From an uncultured Chryseobacterium sp. (GTDB taxonomy: Bacteria > Bacteroidota > Bacteroidia > Flavobacteriales > Weeksellaceae), in the NCBI GenBank assembly GCA_913774355.1, contig CAJYGB010000022.1, positions 206,977 through 270,976 of the forward strand: a stretch of DNA of 64,000 bases, read 5' to 3'. The notes below the pieces were generated by a model that was not told where the DNA came from, searched no databases, and saw only the letters and a list, made by a program, of their open reading frames with translations. Each line of letters begins with the position of its first letter. Position 1 is the first letter of the stretch. Shown one piece after another: positions 53,506 through 61,569 of the stretch. The position numbers and the translations under genes were made by a program.

Positions 53506-54054
53506 ATGGCATTAATTATTCTCGGGCATCCGAATATTGAAAAGTCCCTGGCCAACAGAACCATCCTGGAAGAGCTGCAAAACAGTGACCTGGATATCGA
53601 AATCAGAAATCTGTCTGCGCTTTATCCCGACTACAGCATCAATGCAAAAGCCGAGCAGGAAGCGTTGCTCAGACATCCACAGATCGTGTTCCAGTATCCG
53701 CTGTACTGGTACAATATGCCGGCTATCCTGAAACAGTGGTTCGATGTGGTGTTTGAATACCAGTTTGCCTACGGATCGAAAGGAGATAAATTAAAAGGGA
53801 AAGATTTTATTCCCAGCTTCACCGTCGGAGCCCCGGAAAGTGAGTATCACACGCTGGGTGAACATCATTTCAGGATTTATGAGTTCTGTAAAAACCTGGA
53901 ACAGACCGCCTATTATGCCGGGATGAATTACGTGGAACCGGTTTGTTTCCACGGAACTTCTGTGAATGCGGGATACACGGAAGAAGACGTGAAAACAAAA
54001 GCAGGACAGCAGGCAAAAAGGCTGATACAAAAGTTACAGGACTTTAGGCGATAA
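53506..54054 (+). CDS. NAD(P)H quinone oxidoreductase, flavodoxin-like fold
   Basis: 182 residues. MALIILGHPNIEKSLANRTILEEL gives the flavin-phosphate loop, IVFQYPLYWYNMPAILKQWFDVVF is the signature of the DT-diaphorase/KefF/MdaB-like family, and FTVGAPESEY and GMNYVEPVCFHGT follow. It performs two-electron reduction of quinones with FAD or FMN. The divergent HxlR gene probably represses it until quinones or electrophiles are present. Confidence 0.92.
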   Translation: MALIILGHPNIEKSLANRTILEELQNSDLDIEIRNLSALYPDYSINAKAEQEALLRHPQIVFQYPLYWYNMPAILKQWFDVVFEYQFAYGSKGDKLKGKDFIPSFTVGAPESEYHTLGEHHFRIYEFCKNLEQTAYYAGMNYVEPVCFHGTSVNAGYTEEDVKTKAGQQAKRLIQKLQDFRR

Positions 54055-54148
54055 TTCTAAAATTCATTAATAAAAAATTAAATCACATAATAGTGTATTA
54101 AAAAATAAATTTGTATATTCGTTATCAGCAAATTAAAACAGTATTCTT

Positions 54149-54274
54149 ATGAAAAACCTAAAAAAATTAGTCCGCAAAGAATTATCTTTGATCAATGGCG
54201 GCGACGGCCGATGTCTTGAACCGAAACGTCTATGCGAGCCTTGGGAAGAAGGCTGCGGCTGTGTTTACATTTAA
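54149..54274 (+). CDS. Double-glycine leader peptide, bacteriocin-like precursor
   Basis: 41 residues. The leader MKNLKKLVRKELSLINGG is a classic GG leader (Leu/Ile positions before GG), and the core DGRCLEPKRLCEPWEEGCGCVYI has four Cys. GG leaders are cut and exported by C39-protease ABC transporters. Peptides of this kind are known in Chryseobacterium as bacteriocin-like proteins, often far from their exporter. No C39 transporter or maturation gene is in this window. The gene has AT-rich upstream DNA and its own terminator 22 bases after the stop. Confidence 0.75.
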   Translation: MKNLKKLVRKELSLINGGDGRCLEPKRLCEPWEEGCGCVYI

Positions 54275-54296
54275 TAAACTTTCAGATATTTTTTCA

Positions 54297-54327
54297 AGAG
54301 GGCGGTTTTTTTAACCGCTCTTTTTTT
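54297..54327 (+). terminator. Rho-independent terminator
   Basis: AGAGGGCGGTT/AACCGCTCT stem (one bulge) followed by T7, directly after the leader-peptide gene, which supports its being a real transcription unit. Confidence 0.85.
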
Positions 54328-54364
54328 GTGAAATGATCAGCATCAGTTTTAAGCATGATAAACT

Positions 54365-54387
54365 TAACGGGTTTCAAAAACCCGTTA
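54365..54387. repeat. Small hairpin repeat TAACGGGTTT..AAACCCGTTA
   Basis: A near-perfect hairpin preceded by GATAAACT. A related hairpin (GATAAGGTAACAGGTTTGTG, then AAACCCGT) follows the barnase cassette at about 48796-48832. The rest of the spacer 54275-54704 shows no gene. Confidence 0.5.
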
Positions 54388-54655
54388 GGTTTTGTCCGTC
54401 ATTTTACCTGATTATGGTTTCCCGTAATGAAAGAGTAAAGAATCTGGTACTGAAAATTTTGGGTCAAAAGGTGTAATTAAATTAACGCCTGACAATGATA
54501 ATGGCAGCTTATTAGTTGAATTCCGAAAGTCCGAAAATATGAAAATCTGAAAATATTAAGGAAAATATTGAAGGCTACTATTTAGGACGATTTTGTGAAA
54601 TTATATTTGTAAATTTTCCTAATGACTTCTCATCAATTACCATACAATAAACAAA

Positions 54656-54682
54656 GAACCGCGCCTTTCGGGCGCGGTTTCA
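54656..54682 (-). terminator. Rho-independent terminator of mdh
   Basis: AACCGCGCC/GGCGCGGTTT stem with a TTTC-type loop, 22 bases past the mdh stop. Confidence 0.8.
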
Positions 54683-54704
54683 ATATCTAAGTTTTGTTAG
54701 TCAA

Positions 54705-55631
54705 TTAAAACTTCAAATCCCCGTTTACTTCTCTTACTGCATTGGCAGCTTCAGCAAACTTCAGTTGCTCATCGGCTGTAAGGGTAACATTAACGATTTT
54801 CTCAACTCCGTTTTTCCCGATGATGGCAGGAACGCCTAAGCAGATATCGTTTTGTCCGTATTCGCCTTCCAGCATTAAAGAGCAAGGGATCATTTTCTTC
54901 TGGTCGCAAGCGATGGCCTGAACCATTACGGAAACTGCGGCTCCCGGTGCATACCAGGCGGAAGTTCCCAATAATTTGGTAAGGGTTGCCCCTCCTACTT
55001 TTGTTTCTTCAATGACATATTTCTGTTGCTCAGCATCTAAGAATTCCGTTACAGGAACGCCGTTTCTTGTTGCTTTGCTCAGTAGAGGAAGCATTCCGGT
55101 ATCACTGTGGGCAGCAATTACCATTCCGTCTACATCGGAGATCGGAGCTTCCAAAGCTTCCGCCAATCTGTATTTGAATCTTGCAGAATCCAGAGCACCA
55201 CCCATTCCGATGATCTTGTGCTTAGGAAGTCCTGATGTTTTATGTACCAGATAAGCCATGGTATCCATTGGGTTGGAAACCACAATGATGATAACTTCCG
55301 GGGAATGTTTTACCAGGTTTTCCGTAACTTCTTTTACGATTCCAGCGTTGATCCCGATCAGTTCTTCTCTCGTCATTCCCGGTTTTCTTGGAATTCCAGA
55401 AGTAATAACCGCTACATGAGAACCTGCAGTTTTGCTGTAATCTCCTGTTGTTCCGGTAATTTTCGTATCGAATCCGTTGAGTGATGCCGTCTGCATCAGA
55501 TCCATTGCTTTACCTTCCGCAAATCCTTCTTTGATGTCTACCAAAACCACTTCCGAACAGAAGTTCTTCATTGCGATGTATTCCGCACAGCTTGCTCCTA
55601 CAGCGCCTGCACCTACTACAGTTACTTTCAT
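54705..55631 (-). CDS. mdh: Malate dehydrogenase
   Basis: 308 residues from ATG 55631; a 30-residue upstream extension would precede the NAD-binding start and is rejected. MKVTVVGAGAVGASCAEYIA is the dinucleotide fold, VLVDIKEG ends strand beta-2 with its Asp, and the substrate loop is SGIPRKPGMTREELI, carrying the two substrate Arg. Asn is in VSNPMDTMAYL, and catalytic His is in AAHSDTGMLPL. It oxidises malate to oxaloacetate in the TCA cycle. The His loop is HSDTG, as in LDH-like malate dehydrogenases of flavobacteria, not the more common HGD. Confidence 0.95.
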   Translation of the reverse strand: MKVTVVGAGAVGASCAEYIAMKNFCSEVVLVDIKEGFAEGKAMDLMQTASLNGFDTKITGTTGDYSKTAGSHVAVITSGIPRKPGMTREELIGINAGIVKEVTENLVKHSPEVIIIVVSNPMDTMAYLVHKTSGLPKHKIIGMGGALDSARFKYRLAEALEAPISDVDGMVIAAHSDTGMLPLLSKATRNGVPVTEFLDAEQQKYVIEETKVGGATLTKLLGTSAWYAPGAAVSVMVQAIACDQKKMIPCSLMLEGEYGQNDICLGVPAIIGKNGVEKIVNVTLTADEQLKFAEAANAVREVNGDLKF

Positions 55632-55753
55632 AATACTTTTATTTATTTTAATTTGTTTGTATCGTTTGTCCGCTCTCCGTTGAGAACTCCCAAATTTAAC
55701 AATTCCTGAAAAATTGGGCAATCTTTCAGGAATTTAATTGTATATGATATAAA

Positions 55754-56305
55754 TTAGTTAACGTTCAGCAGGAAGTTGTACAGTTTCTTCGCTCCGGACA
55801 GTACCTCATCGTAGTTTTGCTCATCGACTTCCGTGTCCAGCACTTCTTTGAAACTCTTCCACATCGGTCCTGTATTTTCCCGGTAACACCCGAAGAAATT
55901 AAAGGTTATTCCATCGAATCCCTCCGTTTTGGAAAGCTGCTTGGCAATAACATTCCCGCCAAGGGTAGAACCTTCAATCACATACAAAGCACCTAATGCT
56001 TCATTTTCACCGGTAAATTCAAGGTCATGGGAAGCAGCTTTGTTTTCCAGGGAAAGGCTGGCCAGATCTTTTTCGATGAGAGGAAGTTTCTTCCGGTCTT
56101 CCAGCTGCAGCTTCCCGGCGAGCTCACCGGAAAGGCTTTGGAAAATCTTATCTTCCGAATGAAGCAGCATCAGGTAATTGGTGCTGATGATCTTTTTATA
56201 ATCTTCAAGCGTGAAGGTCTTATCGAATATTTTTTTAGAGTTAAAAAGTTTTTCGGCAGCATCATGATACGCTACCGTATGTTGTTTCAGATATTCAGAT
56301 ACCAT
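55754..56305 (-). CDS. bphO: Biliverdin-producing heme oxygenase of the phytochrome operon
   Basis: 183 residues, all-helical heme oxygenase fold. The likely proximal ligand is His14 (HTVAYHDAAEK). The distal-helix segment is ALYVIEGSTLGGNVIAKQL, with the Gly-rich kink used by bacterial heme oxygenases. It opens heme to biliverdin, the chromophore of the phytochrome encoded 25 bp upstream on the same strand. Short overall, as in BphO. Confidence 0.9.
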   Translation of the reverse strand: MVSEYLKQHTVAYHDAAEKLFNSKKIFDKTFTLEDYKKIISTNYLMLLHSEDKIFQSLSGELAGKLQLEDRKKLPLIEKDLASLSLENKAASHDLEFTGENEALGALYVIEGSTLGGNVIAKQLSKTEGFDGITFNFFGCYRENTGPMWKSFKEVLDTEVDEQNYDEVLSGAKKLYNFLLNVN

Positions 56306-56330
56306 AATCAGGATTTGAAAGAAGCCATAT

Positions 56331-58523
56331 TTAAGGCTTTTTAAATGTTAAAATAAAACAGGTGCTGTCTGTATTGCTTTCGTAGTCTACATTTCCGCCC
56401 AGCCTGCGCATAATCCGGTGTACGATGGAAAGGCCCACCCCGTTTCCTTTGAATTTCTTTGCATTATCCATCCGATTGAAGATCTTAAACATTTTATGCT
56501 TGTTTTCATCAGGAATCCCGATCCCGTTATCCGTTATCCGGTAGACCACGACATCGTCTTCTACCGTTCCTTCGATCTCTACGATAGGATTTTCCTGCCG
56601 GGAAGAGTATTTTATGGCATTATTGATGATGTTTAAAAATACCTGGTGCAGCATCGTTTTATCAGCAAGAACATCAGGACATTCTCTTATAATAACTTCG
56701 CTCTTCGGGCTACCGAAAGTAATTTTTGCGTTTTCCGAAATTTTTTCGATGGTATTTGCAGTCTGAAGAACTTCCAGCTGAATCTCACTGTGTTTCGCAC
56801 GGCTAAGCTGCAGCACATCATTCATCATTTCCGCCATATTGTCGATTTCCTCGATGATGGAATTGATCTTGTTCCTGCTCTTGTCCGATTCTTCGTTCAG
56901 GCTTTTCAGCAGCATCTGTGCATTAAGTTTCATGACGGTAAGCGGGGTTCCCAAGTCGTGGGAAATGGTGTATGAAAAACTGTCGAGTTCCTCATTTACC
57001 TTTTTCAGCTCGTCATTGAGCCTTTTGATCGTATTATAATTTTTGTGGGAAGTTTCAAGAATAAGGTCTTTTACCGCCTGTAGTGCCGTAATATTCCTTG
57101 AACTCCATCTTTTTGAATTTCCTTTGATGTTTTCCGTAAATATATGGAAGGAAGTACGTGGGGAAACAATCTTCCGCTCTTCGCCGTTCTCAGAAATTGT
57201 TCCAATCGTTTTCTCGGGATTTCCCGCCCAATCGATGTGTTCGTCAAATTCTTTGCGGAACCAGATCAGGAGGTTGTTTTTACTTCTTTCAATAAAATAA
57301 ATAGCAATCCCGGCAGCATTTTCCGTTAGCCCCAGCTCTGCGCCGTGATCTTTCAGAAAGCTTCGGCTCAGGTACATATCATCTTCTGTGTACGCATGCG
57401 CCCACTTTATGATTCTGAGTATCGTATCGTGTTGTGGTACGGAACCTTCAGTTACGATGTTTTCGTCGGCAATAATTGCCAGCCCGTCCGCTTCCGGAAG
57501 GCTTTTGATCTCTTCTTTATTCTCAATAAGAGAGTTGAATAAATTGTTGTGCTTTAAAAATTCCGTTTTCAGGTTTGCCATCTTTCCGTTAAGTTCCAGA
57601 CGGTAGTTCAGCTCATTCTTCGATTTGAAAGAAGAGTAGGCATTGGAAGCCAGTGCCGTAAAAATCCCTGCCTGTACGCGGTCTGCCAGATCGATGTGTT
57701 TCGGTTCTACATTCTGGCAGGTGACAAGACCCCACAGCTGATCGTCTATGATAATCGAGATGCTGAAACTCGAAGAAGCTCCGGAATTCTTTACATACTG
57801 CCCATGGATCGGCGACATGCCGCGTGAAGCAGAATAGGTAAGATCGATGGTTTCGTGGGATTTGCTTAAAAGAGGTACGGTTTCCGCATGCACATTGCTG
57901 AAGATTCTTTTTCTCTTTTTAAGATAAAGATCCCTTGCCTGCCTGGGAATATCGTTTTCAGGATAATGCAGCCCCAGGTAGCTTTCCAGGTTTGCGTTGC
58001 TTTTTTCGGCAATCACTTTTCCGGAACCGTCCATCGCAAACTTATAGATCATCATCCTGTCGTAGTTGACGATTTTTGAAAGCGTATTCAAAAGCTGGTC
58101 CCAGATTTCCTGGTAATCATCGATAATATAAAAATTATCGTATTTATTGGAAATTCTTTTGTTCGGATTCAGGAGAACCTTTTCAAACTCAAGAAAAATA
58201 ATATTTTTGCTTTTGTAGACGGAGAAATGATAATCTTTTCCACCGATAACAATTTTATCGTAATAGGTTTCGTTTTCTCTTCGGGTAAATTTGGGCAAAG
58301 AATTATAAATATCGGATTCTATAATGCTTGCAAAGCTTTCGGGAAAATCCGTAAGCTTCCTGTCGAAAAGCTGATGTAAGTTTTCGACAGAAAAAATATC
58401 CTCGATATTCTTGCTGAAAAAAGTAATGGAATGAGACTCCGCATCAATGCCAATCAGATAACCAAAACTTTGTATGTAGCCCGGAATATGGATAGGCTCT
58501 TCATGACACTCTACAAAATTCAT
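56331..58523 (-). CDS. bphP: Bacteriophytochrome histidine kinase
   Basis: 730 residues: PAS (~1-110), GAF (~135-300), PHY (~320-490), then HisKA/HATPase. The biliverdin-binding Cys is Cys6 in the N-terminal extension. The chromophore pocket has YPENDIPRQARDLY (DIP motif, 191-193) and SPIH (His240). The position usually CHH after LWGL reads CQN (269-271). The PHY tongue PRxSF is SPRTSF. The kinase has H-box SYTISHDLGTPL (His522), N-box ...NIINNAIKYS, DNGIGIP and GNGVGLSI. A response regulator is not adjacent. It is transcribed with the heme oxygenase. Confidence 0.95.
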   Translation of the reverse strand: MNFVECHEEPIHIPGYIQSFGYLIGIDAESHSITFFSKNIEDIFSVENLHQLFDRKLTDFPESFASIIESDIYNSLPKFTRRENETYYDKIVIGGKDYHFSVYKSKNIIFLEFEKVLLNPNKRISNKYDNFYIIDDYQEIWDQLLNTLSKIVNYDRMMIYKFAMDGSGKVIAEKSNANLESYLGLHYPENDIPRQARDLYLKKRKRIFSNVHAETVPLLSKSHETIDLTYSASRGMSPIHGQYVKNSGASSSFSISIIIDDQLWGLVTCQNVEPKHIDLADRVQAGIFTALASNAYSSFKSKNELNYRLELNGKMANLKTEFLKHNNLFNSLIENKEEIKSLPEADGLAIIADENIVTEGSVPQHDTILRIIKWAHAYTEDDMYLSRSFLKDHGAELGLTENAAGIAIYFIERSKNNLLIWFRKEFDEHIDWAGNPEKTIGTISENGEERKIVSPRTSFHIFTENIKGNSKRWSSRNITALQAVKDLILETSHKNYNTIKRLNDELKKVNEELDSFSYTISHDLGTPLTVMKLNAQMLLKSLNEESDKSRNKINSIIEEIDNMAEMMNDVLQLSRAKHSEIQLEVLQTANTIEKISENAKITFGSPKSEVIIRECPDVLADKTMLHQVFLNIINNAIKYSSRQENPIVEIEGTVEDDVVVYRITDNGIGIPDENKHKMFKIFNRMDNAKKFKGNGVGLSIVHRIMRRLGGNVDYESNTDSTCFILTFKKP

Positions 58524-58729
58524 ATAATACTTTGACCAATCAAATATAACTCTTTTTTTCGTGGTACGATCTTTTTTCTATACAAATAAGTACCACAAAT
58601 TTGAAAAAAAAATCACTTTATAAGGACATTTTCAGGATATTATTCAGGATATATAAGGGTGTATAGTAATTTATTTTCAAATAGATGTAAATCCAGTAGT
58701 GTAGAAATAGCCTTCTTTTTTATGCTGGC

Positions 58730-59509
58730 TTATTTATCATCCATAATGGCCACTACCCTGGCCGGTGCAGCCGATCCGCCAACGATTTTTAACGGAAATA
58801 CACATACTTTAAATCCGGAAGGCGGTAAAGCGGAGAGGTTGGTAAGCTGTTCTATATGGAGGTATTCTTTTTCAATCCCTACCCTGTGGCCTTCCCAGAA
58901 ATACTCGGGATTGTTGAGTTCCTTTGCTCTTTTAGCCATGAATTTCAACGGCAGATCCCATCCCCACTGGTCGATCCCCATCACTTTCACACCCTGATCG
59001 ATCAGCCACTCCGTCGCTTCGCGGCTCATTCCGGTTCCTTTATTGGGAAAATCCGCTGTTCCCATCAGCCGGTCGCGGCCTGTTTTGATGAGTACGATAT
59101 TTCCGGGTTGGATGGAAATTCCGTTTTTCTCCAGATCCGCTTTCAGGTCTTCCACTGTAATGGCGACAAAATCCTCCTTATGCGAACAGTCGATCACAAT
59201 ACCTTCCCCATAGCACCACTCCAAAGGAACCTGATCAATGGTTTTTGCAGGTTTCCCTTCCACCACCGGACCGTAGTGCCACGGTGCATCAAGATGCGTA
59301 GTAGCATGCAATCCCATGCTTTTGATCCTGTCGTCTGCCCAGCCTGTCCAGTTCTTCGGGAACAGTTTTGCCGGAAGCCCCAGTGCCGAGCGAATCAGCC
59401 AGTGCGATTTTTTATGTGATTTATGCTCGATTTTCACCTTCATAAACCACGGATCTCCCGCGTTGTACTGAATCGGCTTGGAGAGATCGATAATTTTATG
59501 CTGCTGCAT
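58730..59509 (-). CDS. Cyclase-family (kynurenine formamidase-like) hydrolase
   Basis: 259 residues. The metal site HATTHLDAPWHYG matches the HxGTHxDxPxH motif of the cyclase family, with the first Gly replaced by Ala. GIVIDCSHKEDFVAITVEDL, IVLIKTGRD and a C-terminal EQLTNLSALPPSGFKVCVFPLKIVGGSAAPARVVA complete the fold. Members hydrolyse formamides or lactones and some are misannotated; the substrate is unknown. It is not part of a kynurenine pathway cluster here. Confidence 0.9.
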   Translation of the reverse strand: MQQHKIIDLSKPIQYNAGDPWFMKVKIEHKSHKKSHWLIRSALGLPAKLFPKNWTGWADDRIKSMGLHATTHLDAPWHYGPVVEGKPAKTIDQVPLEWCYGEGIVIDCSHKEDFVAITVEDLKADLEKNGISIQPGNIVLIKTGRDRLMGTADFPNKGTGMSREATEWLIDQGVKVMGIDQWGWDLPLKFMAKRAKELNNPEYFWEGHRVGIEKEYLHIEQLTNLSALPPSGFKVCVFPLKIVGGSAAPARVVAIMDDK

Positions 59510-59531
59510 GGAGAATTAAGTTTTTCCAAAT

Positions 59532-60545
59532 TTAAACTTCTTTCTCGAAATACAGCATATAATATTTTCCGTTCTCATCTTCACCCTGTGCGATCTTCTG
59601 CCGGTCGCCGTGGATGTAGATGTGGAAATTTTTATCAAGCTTAATAATACTTTTGAAATGCCGCTGTGTTTTCTTTACTGCCGCTTCACTAATGGGAAAT
59701 TCTTCAGCGATATTGATCTGCATATCCTGCTCGTAATCGGTTTTAAAATTATTAAAGCTTTCGATCACATGCTCGTCGCCCAATACTTCGCTGGCAAACT
59801 CATCAAGCTTAAATTCTTCTTTTTCCTTGAAGAAATTAATGGATTTGTTCAGGAAATCCGCCTGGTCCGCTTTGGAAACTTCAAATTCCTGCGGCAGCTG
59901 CTTGGTAATGTAATCTTTATACACCATCAGAGCTTCCTGGGTGTGGAAATATTCGTCGTCCCGCTGCTTTACCTTTAAGAAATCCTCAAACCAGTAATAC
60001 ATATCGCCGTTCTTATTGTTATCCACCACGGAAAGCACATAGCCGGTTTCTTTATCATTGTTATAGATCAGTGCGGCCTTATCGATCTTGGAAAGGCCGA
60101 TCCCCTGGTCTTTTTCGATTTCAAAATTGTCTTCCTGGGGAGCAATTTTCAGGAAAGATTCTCTTTTTTCGGTTTTAAAGATTCCGATCTTATCGACTCT
60201 TTCAGTCCCTTCCCTTTCATCTTCAAAATAAACGATAAACAATTCCCCGCCCTGAACCCTTGGGTTCTCAGCCGCTTCAAAAAGATGCTTGGCAATATTT
60301 TCGGACTCCCAGAGGAATTTGGCTTTGTCGTCAAAAATTTCCGATACGGAGCTGTACACCGGATTGTTTACCAGATAAGAATCACTGTAAAAGTGAAAGG
60401 TTTCTTCTGATTTGAACGAACCTAAAAAATAGTTCTCCAGCAGTTCCGCCATTCCTTCTTCCAGCTGCAATTCCTCCTGCGAAAGGATTAGCGATTCCCC
60501 GTTGATTTTATTTCCTACCCTGTGTACTACGATTTTTGAAAACAT
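59532..60545 (-). CDS. Nucleoid-associated protein, NdpA/YejK family
   Basis: 337 residues from ATG 60545 (an alternative ATG at 60569 adds eight). FSKIVVHRVGNKINGESLILSQEELQL is the start typical of Bacteroidetes NdpA-like proteins. GGELFIVYFEDE, DKIGIFKTEKRESFLKI and YVLSVVDNNKNGDMYYWFEDFL follow. The C-terminal part (FKSIIKLDKNFHIYIHGDR) is the conserved RNA/DNA-handling end. It binds or condenses the nucleoid in related bacteria; exact role unknown. Confidence 0.88.
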   Translation of the reverse strand: MFSKIVVHRVGNKINGESLILSQEELQLEEGMAELLENYFLGSFKSEETFHFYSDSYLVNNPVYSSVSEIFDDKAKFLWESENIAKHLFEAAENPRVQGGELFIVYFEDEREGTERVDKIGIFKTEKRESFLKIAPQEDNFEIEKDQGIGLSKIDKAALIYNNDKETGYVLSVVDNNKNGDMYYWFEDFLKVKQRDDEYFHTQEALMVYKDYITKQLPQEFEVSKADQADFLNKSINFFKEKEEFKLDEFASEVLGDEHVIESFNNFKTDYEQDMQINIAEEFPISEAAVKKTQRHFKSIIKLDKNFHIYIHGDRQKIAQGEDENGKYYMLYFEKEV

Positions 60546-60758
60546 TTCCTGAATATTTTTGGACTGCAAAGATATTAATTATATCAGAGAATCCGGTGTA
60601 TTTCATTCTGATAAAATCCTTATCATTTTGAGGCGGTTTTCTCCTTGTTTCGGCAAAGGATTTACAATTAAAATATTGAATATCAAAAACATAAAATAAA
60701 ATACCCCACACAGGAACGGAATTTGGCATTATGCTTGTGAACATTTAAAACAGAAATA

Positions 60759-60908
60759 ATGGACTTAAAAACGTTAAACAGGATTGATACGCTGAGAAGA
60801 CGCAGAAGCAAAGGTCCGGAAACCCCGAAATGGCTGAAGCCTTACCATCTTCTTCTTTTTGTATTCATCTTTATTGCCACGACAGGTGTATTGATAAGAT
60901 TTTTTTAA
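60759..60908 (+). CDS. Tiny single-pass membrane protein
   Basis: 49 residues. An Arg-rich start (IDTLRRRRSKGPETPKW) leads to one membrane helix (HLLLFVFIFIATTGVLIRF) at the C-terminus, so it is anchored with a short tail. The ATG at 60759 has an A-rich upstream region (CAGAAATA). It lies 17 bp before the DUF7674-like gene. A similar tiny protein follows that gene. Not recognised. Confidence 0.65.
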   Translation: MDLKTLNRIDTLRRRRSKGPETPKWLKPYHLLLFVFIFIATTGVLIRFF

Positions 60909-60925
60909 CCAAAACCACAAAATAT

Positions 60926-61282
60926 ATGAACTACTTACAAGCTACCCAGGAAATTACCGTTGCGATTCCGGAAATCTGCAATGATCTGAAAAAAAACAAT
61001 GTAAAGAATTCTTACCACATCATTGAATTCTTAACCGATAAGATGAAAACGATGATCCGGGAAAATAATACCGAATGCCTTTTCAAATGCCTTCATAAAA
61101 TGGATGAACTGTACCGTGATGGTGATAAAACGGTAAAAAATGCCATCGAAAATTCTTTTATCTATTCGCTGGATAACTACACCGCATCATGCCATAAGGA
61201 ATATCGCGATATGATCTTCAGCCGGATTTCACCCGAACTGCAGAAAGTCTATGCCAGGCAGATCTACAGCCATAGTATCTGA
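60926..61282 (+). CDS. DUF7674-like cytoplasmic protein
   Basis: 118 residues from ATG 60926; a longer frame from 60830 overlaps the tiny membrane gene and is rejected. All-helical: MNYLQATQEITVAIPEICNDL, LTDKMKTMIRENNTECLFKCLHKMDELYRDGD, TVKNAIENSFIYSLDNY and EYRDMIFSRISPELQKVYARQIYSH. This matches the DUF7674 pattern as I recall it. It is flanked by two single-pass proteins on the same strand. Function unknown. Confidence 0.75.
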   Translation: MNYLQATQEITVAIPEICNDLKKNNVKNSYHIIEFLTDKMKTMIRENNTECLFKCLHKMDELYRDGDKTVKNAIENSFIYSLDNYTASCHKEYRDMIFSRISPELQKVYARQIYSHSI

Positions 61283-61341
61283 TGATACCATTTTTAATCA
61301 AACAAAAGTACTGACCATAAATATTATTTAACATCAATTCT

Positions 61342-61473
61342 ATGAAATCTAAAATACGTAAAATATCCGACTGGAACACTTTTAGAACCAATACCAACAG
61401 ACATAACATCGAGATTCTGGCTACCCATATTGCCGTCATTGTAGGGGTATTTGTTTTTGCTGCGTTCCTGTAA
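61342..61473 (+). CDS. Tiny single-pass membrane protein
   Basis: 43 residues. A basic start (MKSKIRKISDWNTFRTNTNRH) is followed by one helix (IEILATHIAVIVGVFVFAAFL) that ends the protein. Same design as the 49-residue protein upstream: basic cytoplasmic face, C-terminal anchor. It is 59 bp after the DUF7674-like gene and is closed by a strong terminator. Confidence 0.6.
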   Translation: MKSKIRKISDWNTFRTNTNRHNIEILATHIAVIVGVFVFAAFL

Positions 61474-61497
61474 TAAACTTCCTAAAGAGTAATACAA

Positions 61498-61537
61498 GAA
61501 TATGCCGGCCCAAACTTTTGGGCCGGCATATTTTTTT
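61498..61537. terminator. Strong bidirectional terminator
   Basis: AATATGCCGGCCCAAA and its inverse copy form a 16-bp stem around CT, followed by T7. It serves both the small-protein cassette and the convergent arabinofuranosidase. Confidence 0.9.
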
Positions 61538-61569
61538 CTGCAATGCGAATCTGAAAATCCTATGTGGAA

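Noticed and set aside
54590-54704. Possible tRNA-like hairpin near the mdh 3' end
   Set aside because: It is a simple GC-rich terminator stem without acceptor, D or T arms.
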